Assembly: GCA_028752905.1 (NCBI GenBank)
Contig: JAQNBH010000014.1
Coordinates: 21,671,990-21,735,989, forward strand
Length of the DNA: 64,000 nucleotides
Direction: 5' to 3'
Source: Cladorhizidae sp. MBARI D1340-BT2
Lineage: Eukaryota; Porifera; Demospongiae; Poecilosclerida; Cladorhizidae
Part shown: piece after piece, positions 34,461 through 45,019 of the stretch
Position numbering within the stretch: the first letter of the stretch is position 1
Layout: each line of letters begins with the position of its first letter
The notes under the pieces: model-generated
Database searches by the model: none
What the model saw: only the letters and a program-made list of their open reading frames with translations
Told to the model about the DNA's origin: nothing
Position numbers and translations under genes: made by a program

Positions 34461-35414
34461 CCCTTCCACCGCTGGATTTACACAGAGCACTTTAAAAAAA
34501 TAGTGACGTTATTTTAAATAATATTTTATATTCAACCAGGAGTGCACAAATGTCCTTAGCAACCACGGTTGATGTTATAGCATTGGTGTTGACAAACATT
34601 GTGGTCAACTGTAGGTTGCCTAGCAACTGACCACACATGATGAATATCATTATAACATTTGATTGGTTGTTTTGATTGTATTTTTAGGCAGAATATGGAC
34701 AGATAACTGGAGATTACATCATGATGTAAATATAATAAAATGACAGCGTCATATTTTACTAGGGCAGATAATTAGAAACCATAGCTAACTAACTACCTAC
34801 TAGCTTTATATTATTATAGCTATATAGATGGATAGCTAGTATCCGCGAAGTACCCAGTTAAATGCTATTTTTTATACAAGTCAGAAAAAAAGCAGTAATG
34901 CTAAAGGATCTTACATGTATGGCTATTTATTTTGCTGGGACATCTTGTTCCTGTTCTTCACCATCGTCAGTCTCAAGACCTGGATCCCTACGCAAATCAG
35001 CGCTACTATCTCTGGACTGGCCAAAAACAGGTTCTGAATCTATGATGTCATTCAGAGTTGCTAGCTCTTCATGATCTCTAGTCTGTTCTCCGTGGTAGGC
35101 AAATATCCCTTCTCCTTCCTCATCACTGCTTTCAACCTCAGACAGACCGAATTCGTCGTCATCCAGCATTGCGAAAACATCGTCCACATTTAGTCTAGAA
35201 GCCATTTTTTTAATCGATCAGCTGAGTTTGACGTCACGAATACCTTGGTTACCTATGCACTATACCTCAGCTATTTTAATTCTAGCTCTAGCTAAGCAAG
35301 GGACATGACTAGGTATATTTAGCACATGCGTAACTAAAACTAACCATTTTATATATTTGTTTTTGTCGCGGTCATTTACAACTCCGCCATATGGCGGATA
35401 CGGCGGTGAGATGG
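34461..35414 (-). mobile_element. piggyBac deletion derivative
   Basis: A 954-bp element flanked by TTAA on both sides (34457-34460 and 35415-35418). Ends are CCCTTCCACCGCTGGAT and, read from the right, CCATCTCACCGCCGTAT, 12 of 17 matching. The homologous right arm of the inverted repeat has one uninterrupted TTAA at the same place, which confirms both boundaries. It keeps only the first part of a transposase. A near-palindrome CTCCGCCATATGGCGGA sits beside the right terminus. Confidence 0.9.
34927..35205 (-). pseudogene. piggyBac transposase N terminus
   Basis: 92 codons starting MASRLNVDDVFAMLDDDEFG and continuing with an acidic stretch (SEVESSDEEGEG). An acidic N terminus with the theme xxDVxxMLDDDEF is usual for piggyBac-type transposases. 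The DDD catalytic part is absent: the frame stops after DVPAK and the element ends 470 bp later. Identification rests mainly on the TTAA-flanked element around it. Confidence 0.65.
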
Positions 35415-36140
35415 TTAACTGTGTGTGTATACATACATGATTTGAAACCTCTAGCTCAAATGCATAGCAACTCTTGGTATTGTATCAGTTCAAAGTGCAT
35501 GTACGATTGCCATGACAACACTCTATTTTATGATTTTGTGATATTTAAGTTTCATCATGACAACCATATATGGACGTTTATGGTGTCCTGCACTATATTA
35601 CTAGTTAAATTTCAATCATTGTAATGTCTCCCGGGAAGCAGGTACACAATATGTAGTTATAGATGAGAAAAATTCTGGCAAGCTCACCTCATAATCCCCA
35701 CACTCAGGTATGCTCACCTCATAATGGCCACTCTAAGGTATACTAACCTCACAATGGCCACACTGAGGTATGCTCACCTCAGAATGGCCACACTGACGTA
35801 TACTTAGCTCATAATGGTCACACTGACGTATACTCACCTCATAATGGCCGCAGTGTGGTATACTCACCTTACCATGGCCACACTGAGGTATACTCACCTC
35901 ACAATAGCCAGACTCACCTCACAATGGCCATACTGAGGTATGCTCACCTCACAATGGCCACACTGAGGTATACTCACCTCACAATGGCCACACTGAGGTA
36001 TGCTCACCTCAGAATGGTCACACTGACGTATACTCATATCATAATGGCCGCAGTGTGGTATACTCACCTTACCATGGCCACACTGAGGTATGCTCACCTC
36101 ACAATGGCCACACTGATATATGCTTACTTCACAATGGTAC

Positions 36141-37235
36141 ATGGAATGTTATTTACCTTCATTGGCCATTCCAATATTCAATGCGAGCACGGAGTAGTGA
36201 TATTCAGTACTAATGACAGTGCTAGACATTGATGTCTGACTGATAAAGATGGTGTAATGCCTTACTCTAGGGGAACTGCTCCCTCTTGCTCTGCAGGCTA
36301 TGTCATCACTTCTTCAAGGGTGCATCATGGTGCTGTCCTAAGAACTCTTTAGAATGCACTATTTGAATCAACTGCAATTGGATTTCTTCTGGTGCAATCG
36401 AAAATCGGTGTGAAATTCTGCGAAATGTTTGTTCTAATAGAGAAGATATTTCTTATTCATGTGTACACACATCACATTAACAGTCCTGTGGTTGTGGCAG
36501 ATGCTTGGTTCCATGGGGGATGATTGGGATTTTCATGATGTCACTTGCATCACTCATTCCTATCACCATGTAGTGTGTACTCGAGGAAACTCGCAGCTCC
36601 CGCATCTATAGCTCTAATAAAGATTGGAGGGGCAATGGCCCATTTAGCCACACGACCAGTGACAATACCATGCACAGCTTCGGATGTCCAGATTTGAAAG
36701 TGCTTGATTAACTGCAAGCATGTACACTAGCTCGGGCCAGGATTAGGTGGGCAACAACACTGAGCTTTGGACATGTGTGGATGTCCTGGGATTCATGGCA
36801 ACACTGACCACTCTGGTTCTACCCAAGTTAAAATAACTAAATAAGGATTGCACCCACACTTGGTGGCTTTCTTCCCTTGGCATAATAAATGCTCCTACAC
36901 TTGGTTGCTTGCTTCCATTGGCATAGGAAAGTCTCAAATATTTTCACATTACATTTAGAGATACCAGTTGGCTTGTGCTCCAGCTTATGACTTTACCCAG
37001 CTATTGTTCCGAGCAACTTTTTGACCTGTAACCAAGCATACAGAACAAAGCCTACAGCAGAATAAGGTATGTGATGGCATTTCCTTTGCGTTGGAAGAGG
37101 TGAGCAGAGTATTACAGCCAATCGATAGTTTTACTGCCATGTGCTTCTCCCTCCCCATGACACACATACAATCCGGTTATTATTGCAAGTCATCATATAT
37201 ATCATAAATACTGCACTCGCCACCCTTTGTGTCAA
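36141..37235. other. Gene-free stretch between the inverted arms
   Basis: No recognised gene, RNA or transposon. Two weak minus-strand open segments near 36560-36720 lack recognisable domains. Confidence 0.4.
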
Positions 37236-37239
37236 GGAC

Positions 37240-37740
37240 ATGGCAGTATCTAGGGCTAGGTGATGGATAAAGGAATACATATAGCAAATCATTGGCTACT
37301 AAAGGCTAGTGCTAGGACATGGATAGAGCTAGGGCTAGGGCTGGGACATGGATAGAGGAATACAATATAGCAAACATGATCTAACTAGTTTTATGATTTT
37401 TTATATATTCCTAGATGTGTTATGGGCAACCTGCAAACAGCAGGGTAGGGCTAGTAGTACGGACATGGATAGAGCAATGCGATATGCAACCATAACATCT
37501 ACTCTACATATATGTAGCTCGGAGTTTTTTGTTACCTTCCTGCAATATATCGGGATGGAGGAGTGGTCAAGTGTGTGCCTGCCAGTCTGTTTAGCAATCA
37601 AAACATCTACTGTACATGTAGCTCTAAGGTTTTTGTTAACTTTCTACAACATATATTATGGGCAACCTGCCTACAGCAGGGTAGGGTGGTCAAGTATGTA
37701 CATGCCCGTCTGTTTAGCCTTACTACAAAAGTGTTTATAC
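37240..37740. repeat. Tandem duplications of about 150 bp
   Basis: TTATGGGCAACCTGC(A/C)(A/T)ACAGCAGGGTAGG occurs at about 37420 and 37665, and GGTCAAGT(G/A)TGT followed by GCC(A/C)GTCTGTTTAGC at about 37565 and 37690. GTAGCTC(G/T) with GTTTTTTGTTA also repeats. The units overlap and are partly rearranged. Confidence 0.75.
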
Positions 37741-37929
37741 ATGTAGGCACAACAAATGCCAACGCTTACTGCTGCTTGGAAGCTTCCAGGAGCTCTATAT
37801 GGCAAGCTCTTTGTGCTTTATATGTCTAGCATTTCATAAAGTGAGCATTATTACAAGTTCAGAATGTATGTCTGGAATTACCAGGGGAGTAGCCTGGGGT
37901 CAAGTTTGACTGCTCCATGTTCTCTGTTC

Positions 37930-38830
37930 TTGTTCACCTATAAAGAGAGCTAGGGATATAAGGCTAGTGATATAGTGCTAGGGATATAGAGCTAGGGATA
38001 TAGGACTAGGGATATAGAGCTAGGGATATAGGACTAGGTATACTGTATAGGACTAGAGATATTGAGCTAGGGATATAAGACTAGGGATATAGGACTAGGG
38101 ATATAGAGCTAGGGATATAGGACTAGGGATATAGGACTAGGGATATAGAGCTCGGGATATAGGACTAGGGATATAGGACTATGGATATAGAGCTAGGGAT
38201 ATAGAGCTAGGGATATAAGACTAGGGATATAGGACTAGGGATATAGAGCTAAGGATATAGAGCTAGGGATATAGGACTAGGGATATAGAGCTAGGGATAC
38301 GACTAGGGATATAAAGATAGGGATATAGGACTAGGGATATAGGACTAGGGATATAGAGCTAAGGATATAGAGCTAGGGATATAGGACTAGGAATATAGAG
38401 CTAGGGATATAGAGCTACGGATATAGGACTAGGTATACTGTATAGGTCTAGGGATATAGGACTGGGGATATAAGGCCTGGGATATAGAGCTAGGGATATA
38501 GGGCTAGGCATACTGAATAGGACTAGGTAGGTATGCAGGATTAGGGGTATAGAACTAGGGAAGTAGGGCTAGGGAAGTATAGCTAGGGATATGCAGTGGG
38601 ACTAGTGATGTTGAGCTAGGTATGTGTAGGGCTAGGGATATATGTATTTAGAGTTAGGGATATAGGACTATGGATATAGGGCTAAGAATATAGGTATGGA
38701 TTTAGAGTTAGGGATATAGGGCTACGGATATAGAGGTAGCTATATAAGGCTAGGGATATGCATAGGACTAGGAATCTGGAGCTAGGGATGTAGGTTTAGG
38801 GATGTAGGGCTAGACATGCTAGGGACACAC
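37930..38830. repeat. 900-bp minisatellite, GACTAGGGATATAG unit
   Basis: Dozens of 14-bp units, alternating between AGGACTAGGGATAT and AGAGCTAGGGATAT in a higher-order pattern. The right part is more degenerate. It resembles no telomeric repeat. Confidence 0.95.
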
Positions 38831-38854
38831 GCATAGGGTTTGTGTGGGCATTAC

Positions 38855-38972
38855 CTTAAACACTGATATCCCAGAATTGTGAAGGCAGACATTACTAGAC
38901 CACTTTTCCTTCTTTCCTAAATATTCCACCATCCTTGCAGCAGTAGCATACAGGGCAGCAGCGAGTAATTGC
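38855..38972 (-). CDS. Unassigned exon-like segment
   Basis: Between acceptor ACATCCACAG and donor GTAATG lie one base and exactly 39 open codons, beginning QLLAAALYATAARMVEYLGK and ending NVCLHNSGISVFK. Codon use looks protein-like, and the segment is closed at both ends by consensus splice sites. I do not recognise the protein and found no adjoining exon. It might belong to a host gene of which other exons are small or outside the window, or to a transposon. It lies just outside the large minisatellite. Confidence 0.45.
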
Positions 38973-39500
38973 CTGTGGATGTGTATCTTACTTACTTATC
39001 TAAGCAATAGAGTGTGGGCATGCTAGATAGCTGCCTGGCAATGTTCAGTTCAGTGGAACTTCCTTTTCCAAGGAGCCCCCACAACCGGGCACACTCCCTA
39101 CCCTTAAGCTTCCTACAATATAATGTCTTTATTTGCTTAAAACCAATTAGTGTCAATTGTATGCCAACTTGTTTTTGTGCTAGTACAAAGGGCCCAGCCG
39201 GGCCTGATCAAATGGTGGGACTTTTTTACTATTTTGTTCTCCAAAATTCATTCATAATTGCAATCATAATTGTGTGCTGTATAATCCTAGCTGAGAGACA
39301 TTCCCCGGCCTCGGCAAGAATGCCTGCACTCAGCACTAAAACAAGCTTATCTTCCTGATCAGCATGAACCAGAATTCAATCTCGCCTGGCTTTCTAACAT
39401 TGCTGTTCTGTCATCCCTCATTATCACCAATTACCATCTACATAATTTCACCATAATAGTCATGCATTATGAGCATATAAGAATTAACGTATCATGAGAT
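38973..39500. other. Gene-free stretch
   Basis: Nothing recognised. Confidence 0.4.
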
Positions 39501-39509
39501 GCATTGAGT

Positions 39510-39880
39510 GGTTGTTGATGTAAAAGTTGCCCTTGACATTAAGAAGGCTACACCCACATGGGTGGGTTGCACCAATTAACATGGACATGGCCTGACATAA
39601 TTATTCTCCTCTCAGATGTTCTGCATCTAGTTAAGGTCTTGCACTTGGAGGTGTATGTTTGTGGGTGGTTCTCTCTCGTGTAATGGCTAATGAGTTGAAT
39701 TCCTCAATTCACAGAGTTTACCTTAGACCCAATCCTGCAGTTATTTGCCAATAATCTAATAGCTTGTGGTCTGAGAAAACCAAAGCCCAGATGGGCTGGA
39801 CTGGGTTCTATACTGCTGCCTGGAGACCACAACTTGCTCGAACTTCCTCACCTTTTTGTCTCTCCAAATAACGAGCACTG
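39510..39880 (-). repeat. Dispersed repeat, inverted copy of 60350-60730
   Basis: Read on the minus strand it parallels 60350-60730: AAAAAGGTGAGGA, CAAGTTGTGGT, CATCTGGGCTTT, TGGGTCTGTGGTAAACTCTG against TGGGTCTAAGGTAAACTCTG here, CCACCCACAAACA, CATGTTAATTGGTGCAAC, and CAACCACTCAATG. In both places CTATATCCCTAG-type satellite follows downstream. Confidence 0.8.
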
Positions 39881-40049
39881 TTTAGATGTGAACTTTTTTG
39901 ATAAGGTTCGGCGCAAGGACAGGCTCTAGGTCTTCAGGTGTCATTGCTCTCATTAATATGCATACCCATAAATAAAATAGTAATGAATGTTAGAAAGGGA
40001 ACACACTACAGTCCTTGCACATGCAATGTGATAATGTGGATGCATGCAG

Positions 40050-41160
40050 TGCGGCCACTGTGAGGTGAGCATAACTCAGTGTTGCTATTGTGAGGTGAGT
40101 ATACCTCAGTGTTGCTATTGTGGGTTGAGCATACAATCAGTGTAGCCATTGTGAGGTGAGCATACCTCAGAGTGGCCATTGTGAGGTGAGCATACCTCAG
40201 AGTGGCCATTGTTAAGTAAGCATAACTCAGTGTGGCCATTGTGAGGTGAGTATGGCCATTATGATGTGAGCATACCTCAGAGCGGCCATTGTTAAGTAAG
40301 CATAACTCAGTGTGGCCATTGTGAGGTGAGTATGGCCATTATGATGTGAGCATACCTCAGAGTAGCCATTGTGAGGTGAGCATACCTCAGAGTGGGCATT
40401 GTTAAGTAAGCATAACTCAATTTGGCTATTGTGAGGTTAGCATACCTTCAGTGTGGCCATTATGAGTTGAGCATACTTCCGTGTGGCCATTGTGAGGTGA
40501 GCATACCTGTGTGGCCATTGTATGTTGAGCATACCTCAGTGTGGCCATTATTGAGGTGAGCTTGTCAGAATTCACCTCATCCGTAACTACTGTATACCTG
40601 TTTCCCGAGAAATATTACAATTCTGAATCATTGAAATGTTATATGCTTTGCTTAGTAACATACTGCAGGACACCATAAAAGTCCATGTATGGTGTTGTCA
40701 TGATGAAACTTTAAATATCACAAAATCACAAAACAGTTCAAAATGCTGTCATGGAACTCATGTACATGTATGCACTTTTAACTAATACAATACCAAGAAC
40801 TTGCTATAAATTTGAGCTAGATCTCATATCATATACATGTATGTATATACACATACTTAATTTAGGTACATGTCTATATTGTTACCAAAAAAAAGTTTGA
40901 GAGAAAATTTAGATTAATTAAAGTTTTAGCACAACTTGGTTTCTGAGCATCATCTCCGTAAGGGCTATTATTCAAGGTAGGAAAACATTGGACACGTGAG
41001 ATTTCAATTAGACATTGTTCATATAAAATTAGCAAAGCAGTTGGACAGATTAAAAAAAATTTATATGTTTGATAAAAAGCTGATTTCAATTATTTTCTGA
41101 TTCTGGGATAAGCCGATAGCTCAAAAACATTTTTATAGCCATTCCTATTTCTTTTACTCC
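40050..41160 (-). repeat. Right arm of a large inverted repeat
   Basis: Inverted partner of 34080-36140. Starts with about 520 bp of the minisatellite on the opposite strand (GTGAGGTGAGCATACCTCAG, then TGTGGCCATT units) and continues to the AGCCGATAGCTC motif near 41120. It preserves an empty TTAA (near 40860) where the left arm carries piggyBac, and an empty site where the left arm carries the small foldback. Confidence 0.85.
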
Positions 41161-41639
41161 TGCCCCATCCTCTCTGTCTGTCCGGTGGTTTCACAAATGT
41201 TTGCAACCCATCTCTGTATGCCCTGTGTTACACTGTATTCACAAACACTTCCTCAAGTGTTTCTGGATGAGTGCTAGGTGCTTACCACTAGGCAAACATC
41301 AATACATCTATCCTGGACTGGTTCTGGTACAGCCTTGTGATAAGGCCTTGTTTTCAATAGGAATATAGTGATTATATTTCAGATGTTTTACAGATTGAGA
41401 GTCTCTGATGTCCCATAGCAGACTAACTAGTCTCTGTCTTTCAGCGCATACATACTTATATACATACATATATTGAAATATCTATGACAATGATGTAACC
41501 TCGGACAATCAGGTGTTTCCACACAGACAGTCAGGAGGTTTGCCACCATATTGCATCACACATAATAGTTCAAGTAATTCACACATATTTATTTTTAACA
41601 GTTACACTGTTCTATTGGTTTTGATAAGTTCTGGAATTG

Positions 41640-43120
41640 GCATGGGCTGAGGTCAAGGTTTGCTGGAATTGGCAAAGGCTGAGGTCAAGGTTTGCTGCAA
41701 TGTTGGGTGGATCCCAACAAGGAGTTCAACACCGACAGAACACAGTGCAGGATGGACCATTTTCTCAAGGTTACTAAAATGTCATCACAGTTATTAGCAT
41801 TTGGATAACACTTCTCTTGACCCCATACATGTTCAATGGGGGTAAGCTCAAAATTGAACTCCAGCAGAACATTCTGTACCCCTTAGTCTGGTCAAATTCT
41901 TCCAACTTTGACTTTTGTGTTTGGGAGTCATGCATGGCTTCAAGTATCTTGAGCCAGCAGTTATGTTAATACCACCATCTTGAAGAACTCTCTGCAATCC
42001 TTCCTGTTTTCCACTCACAGTTTTCATTCTCTGAGGACGACCATTCCAAAATGCATTCCATTACTTCCCACAGTCCTCCACATTCACTTCCTGAGAAGTT
42101 AATGCATCTTCAGCGGAAGCATGATGCCCGGAACTCGGATAAAAAATGAAGACTGTGTTGTGGACTGCAGGCAAATACGGAGCCTCTGCTGTTTTGATGG
42201 TCACTTTCACCTGCATAAAGGAACAGCATACCGTTCCAATAACCCTGATTATGTGCTCCAAACATGGAAACAACTCTTGCCGTAGTCGGGAGATCAGAGT
42301 GAGCTTCGCCGTGCTCTTGATGGGTTAGACGAAGGAAGCTCATTGTTGAAACCACTGATCATTAAACGACGGCCTACACCTTTTGGATGAATAGTGAACT
42401 TTTTCTTCCCTGCCAATTGCCATGACTGGACTTCAGTGGCATCAGATACTGTCGTGGTAAAGAAGGATTAAACAGTTCTTTGCTTGAGGTTTGCCAATAA
42501 TCTCCCTAGCTTCTCCACAGTCACTAGAGGAGGCAGGTGTGTGAATTTCACAATTTCCAATTTTTTACAGTTAGAGACAATGATATTCCACCACATCATC
42601 ATGCGCATGACCATCACAATAATATGCCTTTCTTTTGAGATGTGGGTGAGAAGCCAAGGTCATGCAGACACGTTCTGGCTGTACATGAGTGATGAAATGA
42701 CGGAATCCAGGGATTATGTGAATATTTGGCAAGAGCTCTGAGTTAACCCTCTTATCAGACCAACATATTTTTACGTAACCACATAACAACTTTCTTCTTG
42801 TATTCCTTGACATATGGATGATTATGCTTTCCTTTTTCAGAGTGAGATTGAGTTGATTCTCCCTTCCATTGGTAGAAATCACTTCTCCACTGCCTGGTAG
42901 CTTTCCAATGGAAACCTGCAACTACTCCAGCCATCCCAGTGAGAGCAATCCACTGCCTAAGTGTGTCCAGAGTACTAATAGAAAACACTTTCGAGCTTTC
43001 CTTGTCAACTTCATCCATTCCTTGCATGCCTCTTCAGCAACTTCATCTGTAGTCAGAGAGTCATTGTCATACTCATTCTCCTCAGGATTATGACACTCTG
43101 GGAAGAGCAATTGATGCATC
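41640..43120 (-). pseudogene. DDE transposase relic (CDGHxxxDVVEY family)
   Basis: Minus strand, from 43120 leftwards: SLTTDEVAEEACKEWMKL, LRQWIALTGMAGVVAG, NHPYVKEYKKKVVMWL (DNA-binding region), HLKRKAYYCDGHAHDDVVEY (near 42600), NQGYWN, VHNTVFIFYPSSGHHA (compare the FDNSSNH second-Asp motif, here lost), and FELTPIEHVWGQEK (41810-41860; conserved Glu). The order and motifs match DDE proteins found as multicopy genes in fungi and invertebrates with CDGHE-DVV-YR. Stops and frameshifts occur throughout. Confidence 0.7.
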
Positions 43121-43290
43121 TAAGTCAGTGGCAGTACTGTATGCATCCATCATTGAAGGTAGTGGGCAGAGCAATTGATGCATCTAATTCAGTGGCAGTA
43201 CTGGATGCATCCATCACTGGAGGTAATGGGCAGACCAATTGACAACTAATTCAGTGGCAGTACTAGATGCATCTATCCCTGATGCTGCTG
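43100..43290. repeat. Tandem GATGCATC-containing repeat
   Basis: Three imperfect units of about 63-72 bp containing GCAATTGATGCATCTAA and TCAGTGGCAGTACTGGATGC. It lies just upstream of the DDE relic and has a two-copy counterpart at 31160-31260 beside the homologous fragment, so the repeat belongs to the transposon. Confidence 0.75.
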
Positions 43291-43299
43291 CCTTGCTTG

Positions 43300-44085
43300 C
43301 TGCTGCTGCTTTTCTCAGCCAGCTGCTTCTTCTCTGACCAGCAGGCCTTCACTGATCTCTCTTCACTCAGATCAATGAAAACCACTCTAAAAAAATGACT
43401 AAAAGTCTAAGAAGGTGAATTAACTTGATACAGCCCCACGAGGGTTACCATGGTAACAGCCATGCAAGAGTACATAGATGATTAAAAATGTATCGAATGC
43501 AAAAAAAATTAGTGAATGGAAATTTGTAGTTGAGCAAGATGGTGGAGGAATTTAGCAATTGAAGGATATTATTGTCAAAAGTTCACATGGACATTTATGG
43601 TGCAGCACAGGACGCATGAGCACCAATCACCATGTTGCCCATTCCCCTCGCATAGAGATCAAATGAAGCTGATTTTAATTTACGGAAGCCAGAACAAAAC
43701 CAGGAAACCACCATGAGAGATCTGTGGTGGTGACCAGACAATGGACGGGCCTAAGCAACACAACCCACAGCTCCACTATTAGGCCTTCTACCTCTTCCTG
43801 ATGGGGTGAGATCAAGGAGGTTGTACATACGTAGGAAGCTATTGAATGTTCATGCACATCCAAGGATGCTATGGAAAACTTTAGGAGATTTATCCAAGGA
43901 TATTCAGATTCTAACAAGTTCTTGCCCACGTAATATATACTTGTTAGGGCTAGGTTAAGGTGGGAAACAACTGGGAAATTACATACATAGATACAACCCC
44001 ACACACCCACACACAACACACACACGTTCCATATTGTGCAGTTATGTGTAGAATTAGTGGACACTCCAGTTCAAGCTGGACTACA
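43300..44085. other. Gene-free stretch
   Basis: Nothing recognised apart from a short CTGCTG run near 43285 and a CA-rich patch near 44000. Confidence 0.45.
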
Positions 44086-44089
44086 TGTA

Positions 44090-44470
44090 GGATGGTCCCA
44101 GTGTTGTTGTGACAACTGATCCAGTGTTGCTATGCTCAAGTGGTCCAGTTTTACTATGGTCAAGTACTCAAATATTGCTATGGACAAATTGTGCAGTGTT
44201 GCGTGTTCCAGTGTTGCAATGAAAAAGTGGTCCAGTGTTGCTATGGTCAATTGGTCCAGTGCTATGGACAAGTGGTCCAATGTTGCTATGGTCAAGTGGT
44301 CTAGTGCAGTACTCCAGTGTTGTATGGACAAGTGGTCCAGTGTTGCTATGGACAAGTGATCCAGTGGCTATGGACAAGTAGTCCAGTGTTGCTGTGGACA
44401 AGTGGTCCAGTGATGTGGACAACTGGTCCAGTGTTGCTTTGGACAAGTAGTCCAGTGTGGACAACTTGAC
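44090..44470. repeat. Minisatellite, about 24-bp unit
   Basis: Units of AAGTGGTCCAGTGTTGCTATGGAC, some with internal deletions. Open frames on both strands through it are repeat artefacts. Confidence 0.95.
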
Positions 44471-44867
44471 TACCTTGACTACCTTGGTCAAGCTTCAACC
44501 CGAGTATAACCTACACATGATACACAGTTAATTACTGGTTTAAAATTAATTAAAAGGAACCCGCTCAGGTAGAGAATCTGGTGAAACAATGGTAGACATC
44601 TTATCAGTATACCTACATGGCACTAATGTTTCATGTTGTAGACCATAATTATATCTGTACTATGCTGGGATCACCAAGAAGGACCGACTCACCTGAGACT
44701 TTGTCTACTACTCTACATATATACATTCATGTCATCCTCTCAAAGAAGAAGGCAGAAAGAGGACCACTAGCTACATGTACGCAGCAACAGAGAAATTACA
44801 TTGAAATCCACAATGGTGGATAGTTTTCTTACAGAGACAGATTATATATTTCTTTAATTAAGTATCT

Positions 44868-45017
44868 CTGGCACATTGGCATATTGTGCATGTCATCAAT
44901 TTCTCCAGCATACTGTACACGTCATCAATTTCTCCGGAATACTGTAGATGTCAACAATTTCTCTGGCATACTGTACATGTCATCAATTTCTCTCGCATAC
45001 TGTACATGTCATCAATT
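44868..45017. repeat. Minisatellite, about 33-bp unit, five copies
   Basis: Units of CATACTGTACATGTCATCAA followed by TTTCTCTGG. Confidence 0.9.
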
Positions 45018-45019
45018 TA

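Larger units (their letters stand above)
34080..36140 (+). repeat. Left arm of a large inverted repeat
   Basis: Reverse-complementary to 40050-41160. Shared order from the outside inward: AGCCATCGGCGCGTATCC / AGCTATCGGCTTATCC and GAATCAGAAAA; TCTGTCCAAACTAATTTTAT; GGAGATGATGCT; GTTGTGCCAAAACTTTAATT; CTAGCTCAAATGCATAGCAA; TTTCATCATGACAACCATA; TATGGTGTCCTGCA; then a minisatellite of roughly 30-bp units (GGTATGCTCACCTCACAATG, then GCCACACTGA) from about 35690 to 36140. This arm has gained two insertions, 34152-34295 and 34461-35414, both missing from the right arm. Confidence 0.85.

Noticed and set aside
35894..36232. Repetitive open frames (YAHLTMATLR) on either strand
   Set aside because: Products of the 30-bp minisatellite, open because the unit is a multiple of three.
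37930..38830. Telomere-like repeat (CTAGGG)
   Set aside because: The unit is GACTAGGGATATAG, with no TTAGGG runs and degenerate copies; it is an interstitial minisatellite.
34080..41160. Inverted arms as termini of a giant transposon such as a Maverick/Polinton
   Set aside because: The interval holds no polymerase, integrase or capsid genes, and no flanking duplication was found.
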